11,405 nucleotides of DNA from Bacteroidales bacterium (GCA_029933565.1 JAOZNY010000086.1:1-11405); one strand, 5' to 3'; shown: positions 1 through 7,908, counted from the stretch's first letter. A program made the numbers and translations. The notes: generated by a model from the sequence alone, not told the origin.

Positions 1-508
1 AAAACTGACCACTCTCCAAATTAAAAAACTGATAATTTGATGTAGGGTCTTTTTTAGGGTAAAAGCCTAAAAAGCGGGTCAACTGCATCATAAAAACAAG
101 GTGAAAATTAAGTGGGTTTTCTTCCTTGAGATCGAACCAAGTAAGGGCATGACTCAGCCATTCGAAAAGATCTTTTAAGGGGCTTTCTTCCTTAATTGTC
201 TTTATTAGTATTTCATCTAAAAAAAATAAAATTGCCCGTTTGGTAACATCAAAAGGAATTGACTGATAAGCATAAGAAACCCTTATTTCCCTTAGGTTGT
301 GGATTGATTTATTCTCTTTTTGGTAAGCAATAATTTCAACCTGTGTAAGTGGTTCGAATAGCGCAATCTTTGTCTTCGATTTTTTGCTTCTAACTCCTTT
401 TACAGAATACGATTGTAACCCAAACTCTTCGGTAAATATCTTGGCAATAATACTCGATTCAGAGTATTTTATAAAGTTTAAAACTATGCCACGGCTTTGC
501 TTGAGCAC
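1..508 (-). CDS. recO: DNA repair protein RecO (partial, 3' end outside window)
   Basis: RecO is a cytoplasmic recombination mediator that, with RecR, helps load RecA onto SSB-coated single-stranded DNA in the RecF pathway. Translating the minus strand from a GTG at 508-506 gives 169 codons with no stop before the window edge. It begins (V/M)LKQSRGIVLNFIKYSES, followed by AKIFTEEFGLQSYSVKGVR and then SKKSKTKIALFEPL, the N-terminal OB-fold pattern of Bacteroidota RecO (usual length about 240 residues). A helical middle part follows (FLDEILIKTIKEESPLKDLFEWL, in part). The start is forced: the porZ stop codon lies in the same frame two codons upstream (517-515), no ATG is available, and GTG precedes the conserved LK..RGIVL start. 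The gap to porZ is 6 nt, so the two genes are very likely co-transcribed. The C-terminal third is not visible. Assignment rests on recalled family sequence, and I am confident in it. Confidence 0.9.
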   Translation of the reverse strand, partial: MLKQSRGIVLNFIKYSESSIIAKIFTEEFGLQSYSVKGVRSKKSKTKIALFEPLTQVEIIAYQKENKSIHNLREIRVSYAYQSIPFDVTKRAILFFLDEILIKTIKEESPLKDLFEWLSHALTWFDLKEENPLNFHLVFMMQLTRFLGFYPKKDPTSNYQFFNLESGQF

Positions 509-514
509 TTTTGC

Positions 515-2854
515 TTAATTAATGAAAAGAATTTTTGTTGCCACTTTTTCTGTACCATCACTATTGGTAACAAAAACGAGGTAAACACCTGTTGCGGCAC
601 GCCTTCCATTAAAATCCCTGCCATCCCAAACGGCCTGTCCGCCTTCAGAGTGTGTTTCGTAAACAAGGTTTCCATAAGAATCGGTAATTTTAACTGAGGC
701 ATCGTTTACTAAACCTTTAATTCCAATTAGGCCTGTAAAGTTTTCCCTAACGGGATTTGGGTAAGCATAAACATTGTTAAGTCCTCCGGGTGGTTCTGGA
801 GCAGTAGTACTTTTGTAGGAAATTATTCCATTGGCAGTACCAAAAAATACTTCCCCATTTTCATTAATTGCAATATCGGTAATATTGTTTGAAAGCAATG
901 GGCTATTGTCAACATCGAAATGATGAATTTGTTTCAGACCATCTTCCGACAAAAGAAAAACTCCAGCCCTATCAGTGCCTATCCATTTTTTGTTAGCACC
1001 ATCAATTGTAATTGCAGTAACGGTTTCTGTTTCAAGCAAAATATCAGCAAGGCCTGTGCCGTCGTTTCGTGGCACCAATATTTGTGAGGCATCGTAATTT
1101 GCACCGGGCTCAAAAATGCTTGATGGTGAATAAAATACACATACACCTTCGTCGGTACCTACCCATACTTCACCATCATGGTCAACAGCAAATGAGTAAA
1201 CTTTATTGCCGGGTATAGCACCGTTTCCGGTTGCTGCCGATAGAATTTTTATGTTATCATCAGAAATATCATCTATTGTATGGTTATCGTTGAAAACAGC
1301 AAGGTATCCATCTTTGCGTTTAATTATCCATTTTTGATCCTGTTTATCAACAATAAGTTCACTAATATCGGCAGCACTCATTGTGCCTCCCAAGTTAAAA
1401 GCCTTCCAGCTTCCATCGTTTTTCATTACCGATAAAACATCATTTGAAGAAGAATTTGCTATCCATAAATTATGCTGACTGTCGAAATCAATACCACTGA
1501 CAAATGTATATTTTGGAACTGATACATGAGGTTGTAAACTGCTATTGTTTTGATCAAAAATTTCTACCAATTGGTTATCTTCAAATTTTAATAAACCCCC
1601 TCCCCAGGTTCCAATATAGGCAATTGAGGGGTTTGCATTGTCAACTTTTGCACAAACCCAGTCGGTAATTGTATCAAAAGCAGGGGTATTTTTTTTATTG
1701 TGGGTAACCCACTCTTCTTCAATAAAAGAAAATACGCCATAATGATTATAGAGTTTCGCCCAGTCAGATTGATGTCCGCCCGATGCTACCCAAAGAGAAG
1801 GACCGAATGCATCCATAGCAAACACTTCTTTTGACGACGGACCATTGGGCTTTATTATTTCTCCCTGCCTGCCGTTATCCCAGGTTTTGAGCATTCCTTT
1901 CCACTTATCACCTATCCAAACATTACCATCTTTGTCTAGTTGAGCAGCAAAATTTTCAAGCGATTCATCACTAGGCTTTTTTATTTTATAATCAATTTCC
2001 ATATTTGTGTTGTAAACCATAGTGTTGTAGCGGTTTACAAGTAGTAATTTGTCGCCAATAGCATTCATCTGGTGATGTTCAGAAGGATTATCTAATGAAA
2101 AATAATCCCAGTTTTGTCCATCATAAACAAAGAGTGTATCCTGATTAAATTTCTGACTGTAATAGTTAGTATAAATTTTTCCCTGAAAACTTTCTATTAA
2201 ATTGTAAGGTAAATCGGGATGGATAAGACTTAAATCTTTTGTCCACTGGTTAAAGTCGGCAAGGTTGTTTGCATTTACATCGGCATAATAAATACCTGAC
2301 TCAGTTGATGCGTAGAAATGAGATTCGTTAAACGTTAAGTCGAGTACATTTACTGCTGATCCTTCTTCACCAATGTAATAAGTATCGCGAATTTCCCTTT
2401 TTTCCATATCTAAAACAACAATACCAAAACCACAGGACAGATATGCCAGTTTATCTTTAAATACAATATTGTTAATTGTTTTGTTGCCAAGAATATCCTT
2501 GTCTTTAATGTCTGAGATATTTATAACATTCTGATCAGCATCAATAACATCAAGGTTAGCATTGGAATATGCTACAAGAACTTCTTTGCGTTGAGTGTTG
2601 AAACCTATTTTTGTAACTCCCACCGAACTTAATCCTTTTATTTTATCAAACCTTTCGGTGCGATTATCCTCTGTGTTGTAGGTAAATAAATTATAAGGTG
2701 TGGCAGCATAAATTATGTTGTCGGCCACAGCAATGTCAATTACTTTATCGTAAGGCATGTGAGTACGCCATTCGCCAATAGCGGGTATTTGCGAAAAAAT
2801 ATAATTAGCTGTAAGTAAAAAAACACTAACTAGCAAAGTGTATTTGATTTTCAT
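515..2854 (-). CDS. porZ: Type IX secretion system protein PorZ
   Basis: A 779-residue secreted protein matching PorZ in length (P. gingivalis PorZ is about 780 residues) and architecture. PorZ is a cell-surface T9SS component that binds anionic LPS and delivers it to the PorU sortase for anchoring cargo. A Sec signal peptide is visible (residues 1 to about 21, ending NYIFS before QIPAIGEW). The mature start IGEWRTHMPYDKVIDIAVADN (in part) is typical of the first beta-propeller. Propeller-like blade repeats continue through about residue 680, for example NLWIANSSSNDV, QKWIIKRKDG, EVWVGTDEGV, KKWIGTDRAG and EVFFGTANGI. From about 693 to 779 there is a T9SS C-terminal sorting domain: VYAYPNPV, then VKITDSYGNLVYE, then WDGRDFNGRRAATGVYLVFV, ending KILFIN. 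Its placement 6 nt upstream of recO is an arrangement I recall from other Bacteroidota. The presence of porZ implies a full T9SS elsewhere in the genome. Confidence 0.93.
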   Translation of the reverse strand: MKIKYTLLVSVFLLTANYIFSQIPAIGEWRTHMPYDKVIDIAVADNIIYAATPYNLFTYNTEDNRTERFDKIKGLSSVGVTKIGFNTQRKEVLVAYSNANLDVIDADQNVINISDIKDKDILGNKTINNIVFKDKLAYLSCGFGIVVLDMEKREIRDTYYIGEEGSAVNVLDLTFNESHFYASTESGIYYADVNANNLADFNQWTKDLSLIHPDLPYNLIESFQGKIYTNYYSQKFNQDTLFVYDGQNWDYFSLDNPSEHHQMNAIGDKLLLVNRYNTMVYNTNMEIDYKIKKPSDESLENFAAQLDKDGNVWIGDKWKGMLKTWDNGRQGEIIKPNGPSSKEVFAMDAFGPSLWVASGGHQSDWAKLYNHYGVFSFIEEEWVTHNKKNTPAFDTITDWVCAKVDNANPSIAYIGTWGGGLLKFEDNQLVEIFDQNNSSLQPHVSVPKYTFVSGIDFDSQHNLWIANSSSNDVLSVMKNDGSWKAFNLGGTMSAADISELIVDKQDQKWIIKRKDGYLAVFNDNHTIDDISDDNIKILSAATGNGAIPGNKVYSFAVDHDGEVWVGTDEGVCVFYSPSSIFEPGANYDASQILVPRNDGTGLADILLETETVTAITIDGANKKWIGTDRAGVFLLSEDGLKQIHHFDVDNSPLLSNNITDIAINENGEVFFGTANGIISYKSTTAPEPPGGLNNVYAYPNPVRENFTGLIGIKGLVNDASVKITDSYGNLVYETHSEGGQAVWDGRDFNGRRAATGVYLVFVTNSDGTEKVATKILFIN

Positions 2855-2920
2855 GCAATTTAAATTTTATCAGTTTTTGATAATATGTGCATTATTAACT
2901 GAAAAACAACAGTTTTATTG

Positions 2921-2949
2921 CAAAATAAAACGAAAATTTCAGGAGCAAA
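2921..2949 (-). promoter_or_regulatory. Candidate porZ(-recO) promoter
   Basis: On the minus strand a TTTG (2949-2946) is followed after 17 nt by TTATTTTG (2928-2921). This is one mismatch from the Bacteroidota -7 consensus TAnnTTTG, with a -33 TTTG at slightly short spacing. It would give a leader of roughly 60 nt before the porZ ATG. The region is very AT-rich, so a chance match is quite possible. Confidence 0.35.
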
Positions 2950-3030
2950 TAATTAATTATAAAAGTAATAGATTAAAACAATCTTGATAGGACAAGTTGT
3001 TAAAAGTTAAAAAACTGTGATTAAAAACAA

Positions 3031-3136
3031 AAAAATGATTTCCAACTATCCACTCTTGAGAGGGGAATCAGGCCTGCCTGCACGTAGCCGTTTCGGCAAA
3101 GGCAGGGGTGTGTCATAAATAAACCCAATCATTTTT
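3031..3136. repeat. Palindromic interspersed-repeat-like element with terminal inverted repeats
   Basis: This GC-rich island in an otherwise AT-rich 370-bp gap has nested symmetry. A perfect 10-bp inverted repeat bounds it: AAAAATGATT at 3031-3040 and AATCATTTTT at 3127-3136. Inside, a hairpin at 3050-3065 pairs CCACTCT with AGAGGGG (one mismatch, tiny loop). A second hairpin has outer arms CCTGCC (3073-3078) and GGCAGG (3101-3106) with an inner stem GCCG/CGGC around TTT (3087-3097). It has no evident coding capacity. I recall similar CCTGCCTGCACGTAGCC-type and CCCCTCT..AGAGGGG segments scattered through Bacteroidota intergenic regions, so this is probably one copy of a REP/MITE-like family. 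Copy number cannot be seen from this window, and the terminal repeats are AT-rich enough to arise by chance. Confidence 0.5.
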
Positions 3137-3171
3137 GTTGTTGTTGTATAAAACCTAATCAACTTTAGAAT

Positions 3172-3202
3172 AAAAAAAAGGGAGTCATAAAAGACCCCCT
3201 TT
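3172..3202 (-). terminator. Rho-independent terminator of the S46 peptidase gene
   Basis: On the minus strand, 22 nt after the peptidase stop codon, AAAGGGGGTC (3202-3193) pairs with GACTCCCTTT (3186-3177) across a 6-nt loop. This is a 10-bp stem with one G-T wobble. An uninterrupted run of eight T follows on the minus strand (A at 3172-3179), partly overlapping the stem base. Position, stem and T tract make a textbook intrinsic terminator, separating this unit from porZ-recO. Confidence 0.9.
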
Positions 3203-3224
3203 CAAAAAATTATTTTTTCAATAA

Positions 3225-5462
3225 TTATTTAATGGCTTCTTCTTCCAGAACTTCTTCTATAATTTCTTCGCTAACACCTTCTTTTGGAACCTCTTCAATA
3301 AACACAGGTCTTTCTTTAATGATGGTCATTTCATCAATTAGGTTTTGAGCACCTGCATATTTATCAATTATAAGCATTACATAGCGGATGTCAACATTAA
3401 TTGTCCTTTGTAGTTCCGGCTCAAAGGCAATATCACCACTCATTGCTTCCCAGTTACCGTCGAAAGCAAGTCCGATAAGTTCACCATTGGCATTAATTAC
3501 AGGGCTTCCTGAATTACCACCGGTGATATCGTGAGTAGTTAAGAAACAAACATGCATGCTTCCATCAGCATTTGCATATTCGCCATAATCTTTTGTGTTG
3601 TAAATTTCCTTTAGTTTGGCTGGCACAATAAATTCCCATGTTGAAGGATCTTCTTTTTGCATTATTCCGTCCATTGTTGTAAAGTACTCATAATGAACAG
3701 CATCGGCAGGGTAATAATCCTCAACAGTACCATAAGTAAGCCTCATTGTAAAGTTGGCATCGGGATAAAAGTTTTTGTTGGGGTTCATTTCCCTTAATCC
3801 GGCAATGTACAAACGATGGCCTTTTTCAAGTTTTTCATTTGCTTCTTTACTTTGACCGGCAATTGTCATATAGTTTTTAAAAAAGGCTTTTACTGCAACC
3901 ATTGCAGGATCTTTTTTCAAAGTTTTTGCTTTTGGCTTATTTAAGAAATCTTCAACTTTTGATTTGTCGGCAAAAATTGATTTTTCGAAAATATAATCTG
4001 CGTAATCATTGTAGTTGCCTTTGAATTTTTTGTCCATTTCAAGTAAGTAGGCTGGCTGCTGATCCAAAGGAACATTCTGATGGAACATTTGCATCATTGA
4101 AGCAAACATATTTTTATCAATTACCATATTGTAATCTTTAAACTGTTTGTCGGCTCCTGATTTCATTCCTTCAATCATTTTGTTTACTTTCTCATCATTG
4201 TCTTTTTCTTCCATTGCTTTTTCCAACTTACTGAATTTATAGGCATAGCCTAAAATTTCTGGCCCACGATAAATGGCTTCAATAAAATACCATTTTTCGA
4301 GGTTGGTTTCTGCAATTGTCTCATAGGCTGAAGATATTAGATTAATAGTTTCTCCATATTTTTCTTTTGTGTCAGAAGATTTGTTAACCCAGTTCATAAA
4401 CTCAGCCTCTTGCTGTTGTTTTTTATCCTTTATTTTTAAACGCTTCAACCCTTTTGTTTGACCAATAAAATATTTCCAGTAGTTTGCTATACGCGCATAT
4501 TTTGAAGCATACTGCAATCGAACTGACTCATCAGCATCCATACCTTCGCGCATAATGCTAAGTTTTTCTTCACGAATTTTTACAATAGTCATATTTGATT
4601 CTCTTATTGCCAAATCAACAGCAAAAGATGACATATAGCGATCGGTTCCGCCAGGATTTCCCATTATCATTGCAAAATCACCTTTTTCAACACCAGCAAT
4701 ATTTACAGGAAGAAAGTGCTTGGATTTCATAGGAATATTTTCTTCAGAATAATCGGCAGGAGTTCCTTCGGCTGAAGTGTAAACCCTAAACATTGAAAAG
4801 TCGCCGGTGTGACGTGGCCACATCCAGTTATCGGTATCGGCACCGTATTTACCAATTGCCTCTGGTGGTGCTCCAACTAAACGGATATCGGTAAATATTT
4901 CGTAAACGAAAAGATAATATTCGTTTCCACCAAAAAAGGTTTCAACTATTGCTTTGTAATCATTGTCTTTTGTTGCTTCTTCAACAATCCCCTTAATATT
5001 TTTGCTGATCATTTTAGCCCTGTCTGCTTCTGTCATGTCGTTGGTTACACTGTCAAGTGCTTGCGTTGTGGCATCTGCCATTCTAACAAGGAATTTTACC
5101 GAAAGACCATCAACAGCAATTTCTTCTTCTTTGCTCATAGCCCAGAAACCATCATCAAGATAGTTTGCCTCATCGGTACTTACCTTTTGAATAGAACCGT
5201 AACCACAGTGGTGGTTAGTAAGAATAAGACCTTCAGGCGAAATTATTTCACCGGTACATCCACCGCCAAAAATAATTATGGCATCCTTCATACTTGAATT
5301 GTTAACGCTATAAATGTCTTCAGCGCTAAGTTTTAAGCCCATTTCCTGCATTTGTACAATGTTCTTGTTAATGAGCAAGGGAATCCACATTCCCTCATCA
5401 GCTTTTACACTCGAGCCAAAGCCCAGTACAAAAGCAAGTGTAATTATTAATAATCGTTTCAT
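3225..5462 (-). CDS. S46 family dipeptidyl-peptidase, DPP7-type by its specificity residue
   Basis: S46 enzymes are periplasmic or surface serine exopeptidases of Bacteroidota that release dipeptides from peptide N-termini. This 745-residue protein has a signal peptide (1 to about 21, SSVKA before DEGMWIP, the conserved mature start). The chymotrypsin-like triad is visible: His85 in TNHHCGYGSIQ, Asp221 in HTGDFSMFRVY and Ser651 in TGGNSGSPV. WMWPRHTGDF and AFDGNWEAMSGDIAFE are family hallmarks, and the central helical domain spans about 270-560. Known from the family: the residue 18 positions after the catalytic serine is Gly in DPP7 (hydrophobic P1) and Arg in DPP11 (Asp/Glu P1). Here it is Gly669 in AFDGNW, so a DPP7-like preference is inferred. 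Odd feature: about 25 strongly acidic residues at the C-terminus (from about 719), beyond the usual family end. The gene lies 75 nt downstream of manC, has no clear promoter of its own, and ends at a strong terminator. Confidence 0.93.
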   Translation of the reverse strand: MKRLLIITLAFVLGFGSSVKADEGMWIPLLINKNIVQMQEMGLKLSAEDIYSVNNSSMKDAIIIFGGGCTGEIISPEGLILTNHHCGYGSIQKVSTDEANYLDDGFWAMSKEEEIAVDGLSVKFLVRMADATTQALDSVTNDMTEADRAKMISKNIKGIVEEATKDNDYKAIVETFFGGNEYYLFVYEIFTDIRLVGAPPEAIGKYGADTDNWMWPRHTGDFSMFRVYTSAEGTPADYSEENIPMKSKHFLPVNIAGVEKGDFAMIMGNPGGTDRYMSSFAVDLAIRESNMTIVKIREEKLSIMREGMDADESVRLQYASKYARIANYWKYFIGQTKGLKRLKIKDKKQQQEAEFMNWVNKSSDTKEKYGETINLISSAYETIAETNLEKWYFIEAIYRGPEILGYAYKFSKLEKAMEEKDNDEKVNKMIEGMKSGADKQFKDYNMVIDKNMFASMMQMFHQNVPLDQQPAYLLEMDKKFKGNYNDYADYIFEKSIFADKSKVEDFLNKPKAKTLKKDPAMVAVKAFFKNYMTIAGQSKEANEKLEKGHRLYIAGLREMNPNKNFYPDANFTMRLTYGTVEDYYPADAVHYEYFTTMDGIMQKEDPSTWEFIVPAKLKEIYNTKDYGEYANADGSMHVCFLTTHDITGGNSGSPVINANGELIGLAFDGNWEAMSGDIAFEPELQRTINVDIRYVMLIIDKYAGAQNLIDEMTIIKERPVFIEEVPKEGVSEEIIEEVLEEEAIK

Positions 5463-5496
5463 TTTTTAATATTTATTTATGATTTGATTTAGTTTT

Positions 5497-5520
5497 CTTA
5501 AAAACCCCAAGGATTTTAGG
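5497..5520. other. Intergenic hairpin between manC and the S46 gene
   Basis: CTTAAAAACC (5497-5506) can pair with GGATTTTAGG (5511-5520) across a CCAA loop. Nine of ten positions pair, including one T-G wobble, with one A-A mismatch. It sits 17 nt beyond the manC stop on the minus strand. There is no T run immediately after it on that strand, so it is a poor intrinsic terminator. It may be a weak attenuator or an mRNA-processing or stability hairpin, or chance. Confidence 0.4.
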
Positions 5521-5537
5521 CACTCCAAGTACTTTCG

Positions 5538-6632
5538 TTAAACAAACTGATCTCCTTTTTCAGCCTTTACGTCATATACAAACTGCCTAATCTGCTGCTC
5601 ATCTTCCTTGCGGCAAATAAGCAATGTACCATCATCTTCCACAACTATATAGTCGTTGAGACCTTGTAGGACAACAAGTTTATCTTTTGGCATATTAATA
5701 ATACAGTTTTTGCTATCGTATAACATTACATTGTCGCCAACCACTGCATTTTCATTTTCATTTTTATCTCTTAGAGTGTAAAGTGAGCCCCATGTTCCAA
5801 GATCCGACCAGCCAAAGTCAACGCTCATAACATAAACATTATCTGCTTTTTCCATTACACCATAGTCGATGGAAATATTTTTACAAACGGCATAAGTCTC
5901 TTCAATAAAAGTTTCTTCTTCGGTGGTATTGTATTTACCTATTCCCTTTTGGAATAAAACATCAACTTCACTTAAATGATTATCGAAGGCCTTCATTATG
6001 CTTTTCAACGACCAGACAAAGATTCCCGAATTCCATAGAAAATCTCCACTTTCAAGAAATGATTTAGCAATTTCCAGATTAGGTTTTTCTGTAAAGGTTT
6101 TTACTTTGTTCAATCTGTCGTCATCGGCAAAAATGTTGTTTTCCTCAAACTGAATATATCCATAACCTGTATCAGGGCGACTGGGTTTAATTCCAAGAGT
6201 TAACAGCCAATCGTTTTCGGCAGCGGCTTTCAAAGCCATAGTAATATCTTTTGTAAACTCATCTTCCTTTAAAATTATGTGATCAGAAGGAGCAACAACT
6301 ACAAGAGCATCAGGATTTTCTTCCTTAATTTTGTAGTTCGCATATGCAATACAAGGAGCAGTATTTCGTCGTGAAGGCTCACAAAGTACCTGGTGTTCGC
6401 CAAGTTCTGGTAATTGCTCAAGTACAAGATCTTTGTAAATACCATTTGTAACAACATAAACGTTTTCGGGGGGGCAAATATTAGCAAACCTGTCGAAGGT
6501 CATTTGGATTAAGGTTTTACCAGTTCCCAGAACATCAATAAATTGTTTCGGACGCGAAGTTTTACTCATGGGCCAGAATCTGGCTCCTATGCCACCTGCC
6601 ATTATTACGCAGTAGTTATTTTTATTTTGCAT
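5538..6632 (-). CDS. manC: Mannose-1-phosphate guanylyltransferase
   Basis: This enzyme transfers GMP from GTP to mannose-1-phosphate, giving GDP-mannose for polysaccharide and glycoprotein synthesis in the cytoplasm. The nucleotidyltransferase signature GGIGARFWPMS with RPKQF lies at about residues 13-31. APSDH (about 113-117) carries the metal-binding Asp. GYGYI (about 155-159), FTEKP (about 179-183), WNSGIFVW (about 199-206) and DFGWSDLGTW (about 271-280) are the conserved active-site and sugar-binding segments. At about 364 residues it is the short monofunctional type; the phosphomannose-isomerase domain of bifunctional enzymes is absent. The reading frame extends upstream to an ATG at 6671, but I chose 6632: MQNKNNYCVIMAGG matches the usual family start, and a good promoter (-7 box at 6663-6656) lies inside the longer version. 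It is followed 75 nt later by the S46 gene on the same strand. Confidence 0.93.
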   Translation of the reverse strand: MQNKNNYCVIMAGGIGARFWPMSKTSRPKQFIDVLGTGKTLIQMTFDRFANICPPENVYVVTNGIYKDLVLEQLPELGEHQVLCEPSRRNTAPCIAYANYKIKEENPDALVVVAPSDHIILKEDEFTKDITMALKAAAENDWLLTLGIKPSRPDTGYGYIQFEENNIFADDDRLNKVKTFTEKPNLEIAKSFLESGDFLWNSGIFVWSLKSIMKAFDNHLSEVDVLFQKGIGKYNTTEEETFIEETYAVCKNISIDYGVMEKADNVYVMSVDFGWSDLGTWGSLYTLRDKNENENAVVGDNVMLYDSKNCIINMPKDKLVVLQGLNDYIVVEDDGTLLICRKEDEQQIRQFVYDVKAEKGDQFV

Positions 6633-6655
6633 TCTGTTCTTTTTTGTAAGGGCGG

Positions 6656-6686
6656 CAAAGGTACAAAACAAGTTTTAATTTATAAA
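6656..6686 (-). promoter_or_regulatory. manC promoter, Bacteroidota -33/-7 type
   Basis: On the minus strand TTTA (6686-6683) is followed after 19 nt by TACCTTTG (6663-6656), an exact match to TAnnTTTG. The -33 element deviates by one base from TTTG. Transcription would begin about 15-20 nt before the ATG at 6632. This is the best promoter candidate in the window and it decides the manC start codon. Confidence 0.6.
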
Positions 6687-6780
6687 TATAGTTTAAAATT
6701 TAGGATTGTAGTGATGAAAACGAATATCAGTCAATAAACGGTAATCAGAATTTAGAAACAAAACCATTAGTTTATTTTAA

Positions 6781-6788
6781 TACATTTG
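6781..6788 (+). promoter_or_regulatory. Candidate -7 promoter box of the AI-2E family gene
   Basis: TACATTTG matches the Bacteroidota -7 consensus TAnnTTTG exactly and lies 53 nt before the downstream ATG. No TTTG occurs at the usual distance upstream; the nearest TTTA is 26 nt away. Support is therefore limited to one half of the promoter. Confidence 0.35.
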
Positions 6789-6841
6789 AAAATTTAAGTT
6801 ACATTTTAAGAAGTAATTCACTCAATTAATAAAATAGCATT

Positions 6842-7903
6842 ATGACTAATAATCAAATTGACAACGAATCGCATGTTCAAAAATCAATTTACACAGCATT
6901 AAGGATAGGTTTTGTTGCCTTACTTTTTATAATGAGTTATTTAATATTAAAACCATTTGTAGGGCTTGTTCTTTGGGCAATAATTATCGCAGTTGCGCTT
7001 TTTCCTCTTCATAAGAAATTTTCAAAACTTCTGGGTAATCGAGAAAAACTATCGGCAATATTAATAGTCTTAATTGGCATTAGTTTAATGGTGATTCCTG
7101 CAGTATTATTTACTGCTTCTACCGTTGAAAGTGTACAAAATATTACGGAGCAAATGGATGCAGGAACCTTATCAGTTCCCTCTCCTGATGAGGCAGTAGC
7201 AGAATGGCCAATAATTGGAAAGCCAATTTATGAAACCTGGAAAGTAGCCTCTAAAAGCTTAAGTGATGTAATTGTTATGTTTGAGCCACAAATCAAGGAA
7301 ATGGCACCTAAACTACTTTCAACAGCAACAGGCATAGTGCTTACTGTTTTATTATTTATTATTTCATTAATAATTAGTGGAGCATTAATGATAAATGCAA
7401 AATCATCTGAAAAAACTGCCATTTCTGTATTTAAAACTTTAGCAGGGACAGAAGGTGAAAAATTTGCCATGCTTGCCGGAGCAACTATCAGGAGTGTTGT
7501 GCAAGGTGTACTAGGAACAGCCGTTATTCAGGCAGTTTTCATAAGCATAAGTTTATTTTTAATTGATTTTCCCGGCGCAGAGATTGTTTCAATAATAGTA
7601 CTTTTTGTGGCCATTATTCAGTTGCCGGTTCTTCTGGTAATGATACCTGTAATCATTTATGTGTTTACTTATGCCGGCACTACCGCTGCTGTTATTTTTA
7701 CCATTTGGGCTGTTCTTTGGAGTGCGGCCGATAATGTAATTAAGCCCATGTTGATGGGAAGAGGTATTGATATACCAATGTTGGTAATTCTACTTGGAGC
7801 CATTGGCGGCATGATGATGGGAGGAATAATAGGCCTGTTTGTTGGGGCTGTATTTTTAGCATTTTCCTATGAAACATTCATGGCTATTATTAAGGCTGAA
7901 TAG
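6842..7903 (+). CDS. AI-2E family (PerM/YdiK-like) transporter
   Basis: A 353-residue polytopic inner-membrane protein with the layout of the AI-2E/UPF0118 family. Two closely spaced helices span about 20-55, one about 70-93, then a hydrophilic stretch about 95-150 lacking membrane segments. A helix follows at about 158-180, then a run of four to five helices from about 215 to 350. The C-terminal glycine-rich segment LLGAIGGMMMGGIIGLFVGA followed by VFLAFSYETF is the family's most conserved motif, and the preceding DNVIKPMLMGRGIDIP (about 297-312) is also typical. The family name comes from E. coli TqsA, linked to autoinducer-2 export, but other members are sodium/proton antiporters or unassigned. 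The substrate cannot be inferred here and a quorum-sensing role should not be assumed. It stands alone on the plus strand and converges with the next gene after only 5 nt. Confidence 0.9.
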   Translation: MTNNQIDNESHVQKSIYTALRIGFVALLFIMSYLILKPFVGLVLWAIIIAVALFPLHKKFSKLLGNREKLSAILIVLIGISLMVIPAVLFTASTVESVQNITEQMDAGTLSVPSPDEAVAEWPIIGKPIYETWKVASKSLSDVIVMFEPQIKEMAPKLLSTATGIVLTVLLFIISLIISGALMINAKSSEKTAISVFKTLAGTEGEKFAMLAGATIRSVVQGVLGTAVIQAVFISISLFLIDFPGAEIVSIIVLFVAIIQLPVLLVMIPVIIYVFTYAGTTAAVIFTIWAVLWSAADNVIKPMLMGRGIDIPMLVILLGAIGGMMMGGIIGLFVGAVFLAFSYETFMAIIKAE

Positions 7904-7908
7904 TAATA

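Noticed and set aside
484..702. A 72-residue minus-strand frame and an overlapping 66-residue plus-strand frame across the porZ/recO junction
   Set aside because: Both overlap the porZ sorting domain out of frame and show no domain, signal or ribosome-site support. The real gene past 515 is recO with a GTG start.
2868..2882. Small hairpin TATCA/TGATA in the porZ leader
   Set aside because: A five-bp AT-rich stem is expected by chance here and has no conserved riboswitch-like context.
2855..3224. Possible missed small gene in the 370-bp gap
   Set aside because: No frame with a start, plausible composition or signal was seen. The gap holds the candidate porZ promoter, the repeat-like element and the S46 terminator.
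4963..5297. Two plus-strand open frames antisense to the S46 peptidase
   Set aside because: They lie opposite the conserved catalytic-His region, and their composition is what the reverse complement of that coding sequence would give.
6633..6671. The 13-codon N-terminal extension of manC
   Set aside because: It contains a good -7 promoter box and does not resemble the family's N-terminus. The start at 6632 fits better.
7228..7470. An 80-residue minus-strand frame within the AI-2E gene
   Set aside because: It is a shadow of the real gene with no independent evidence.
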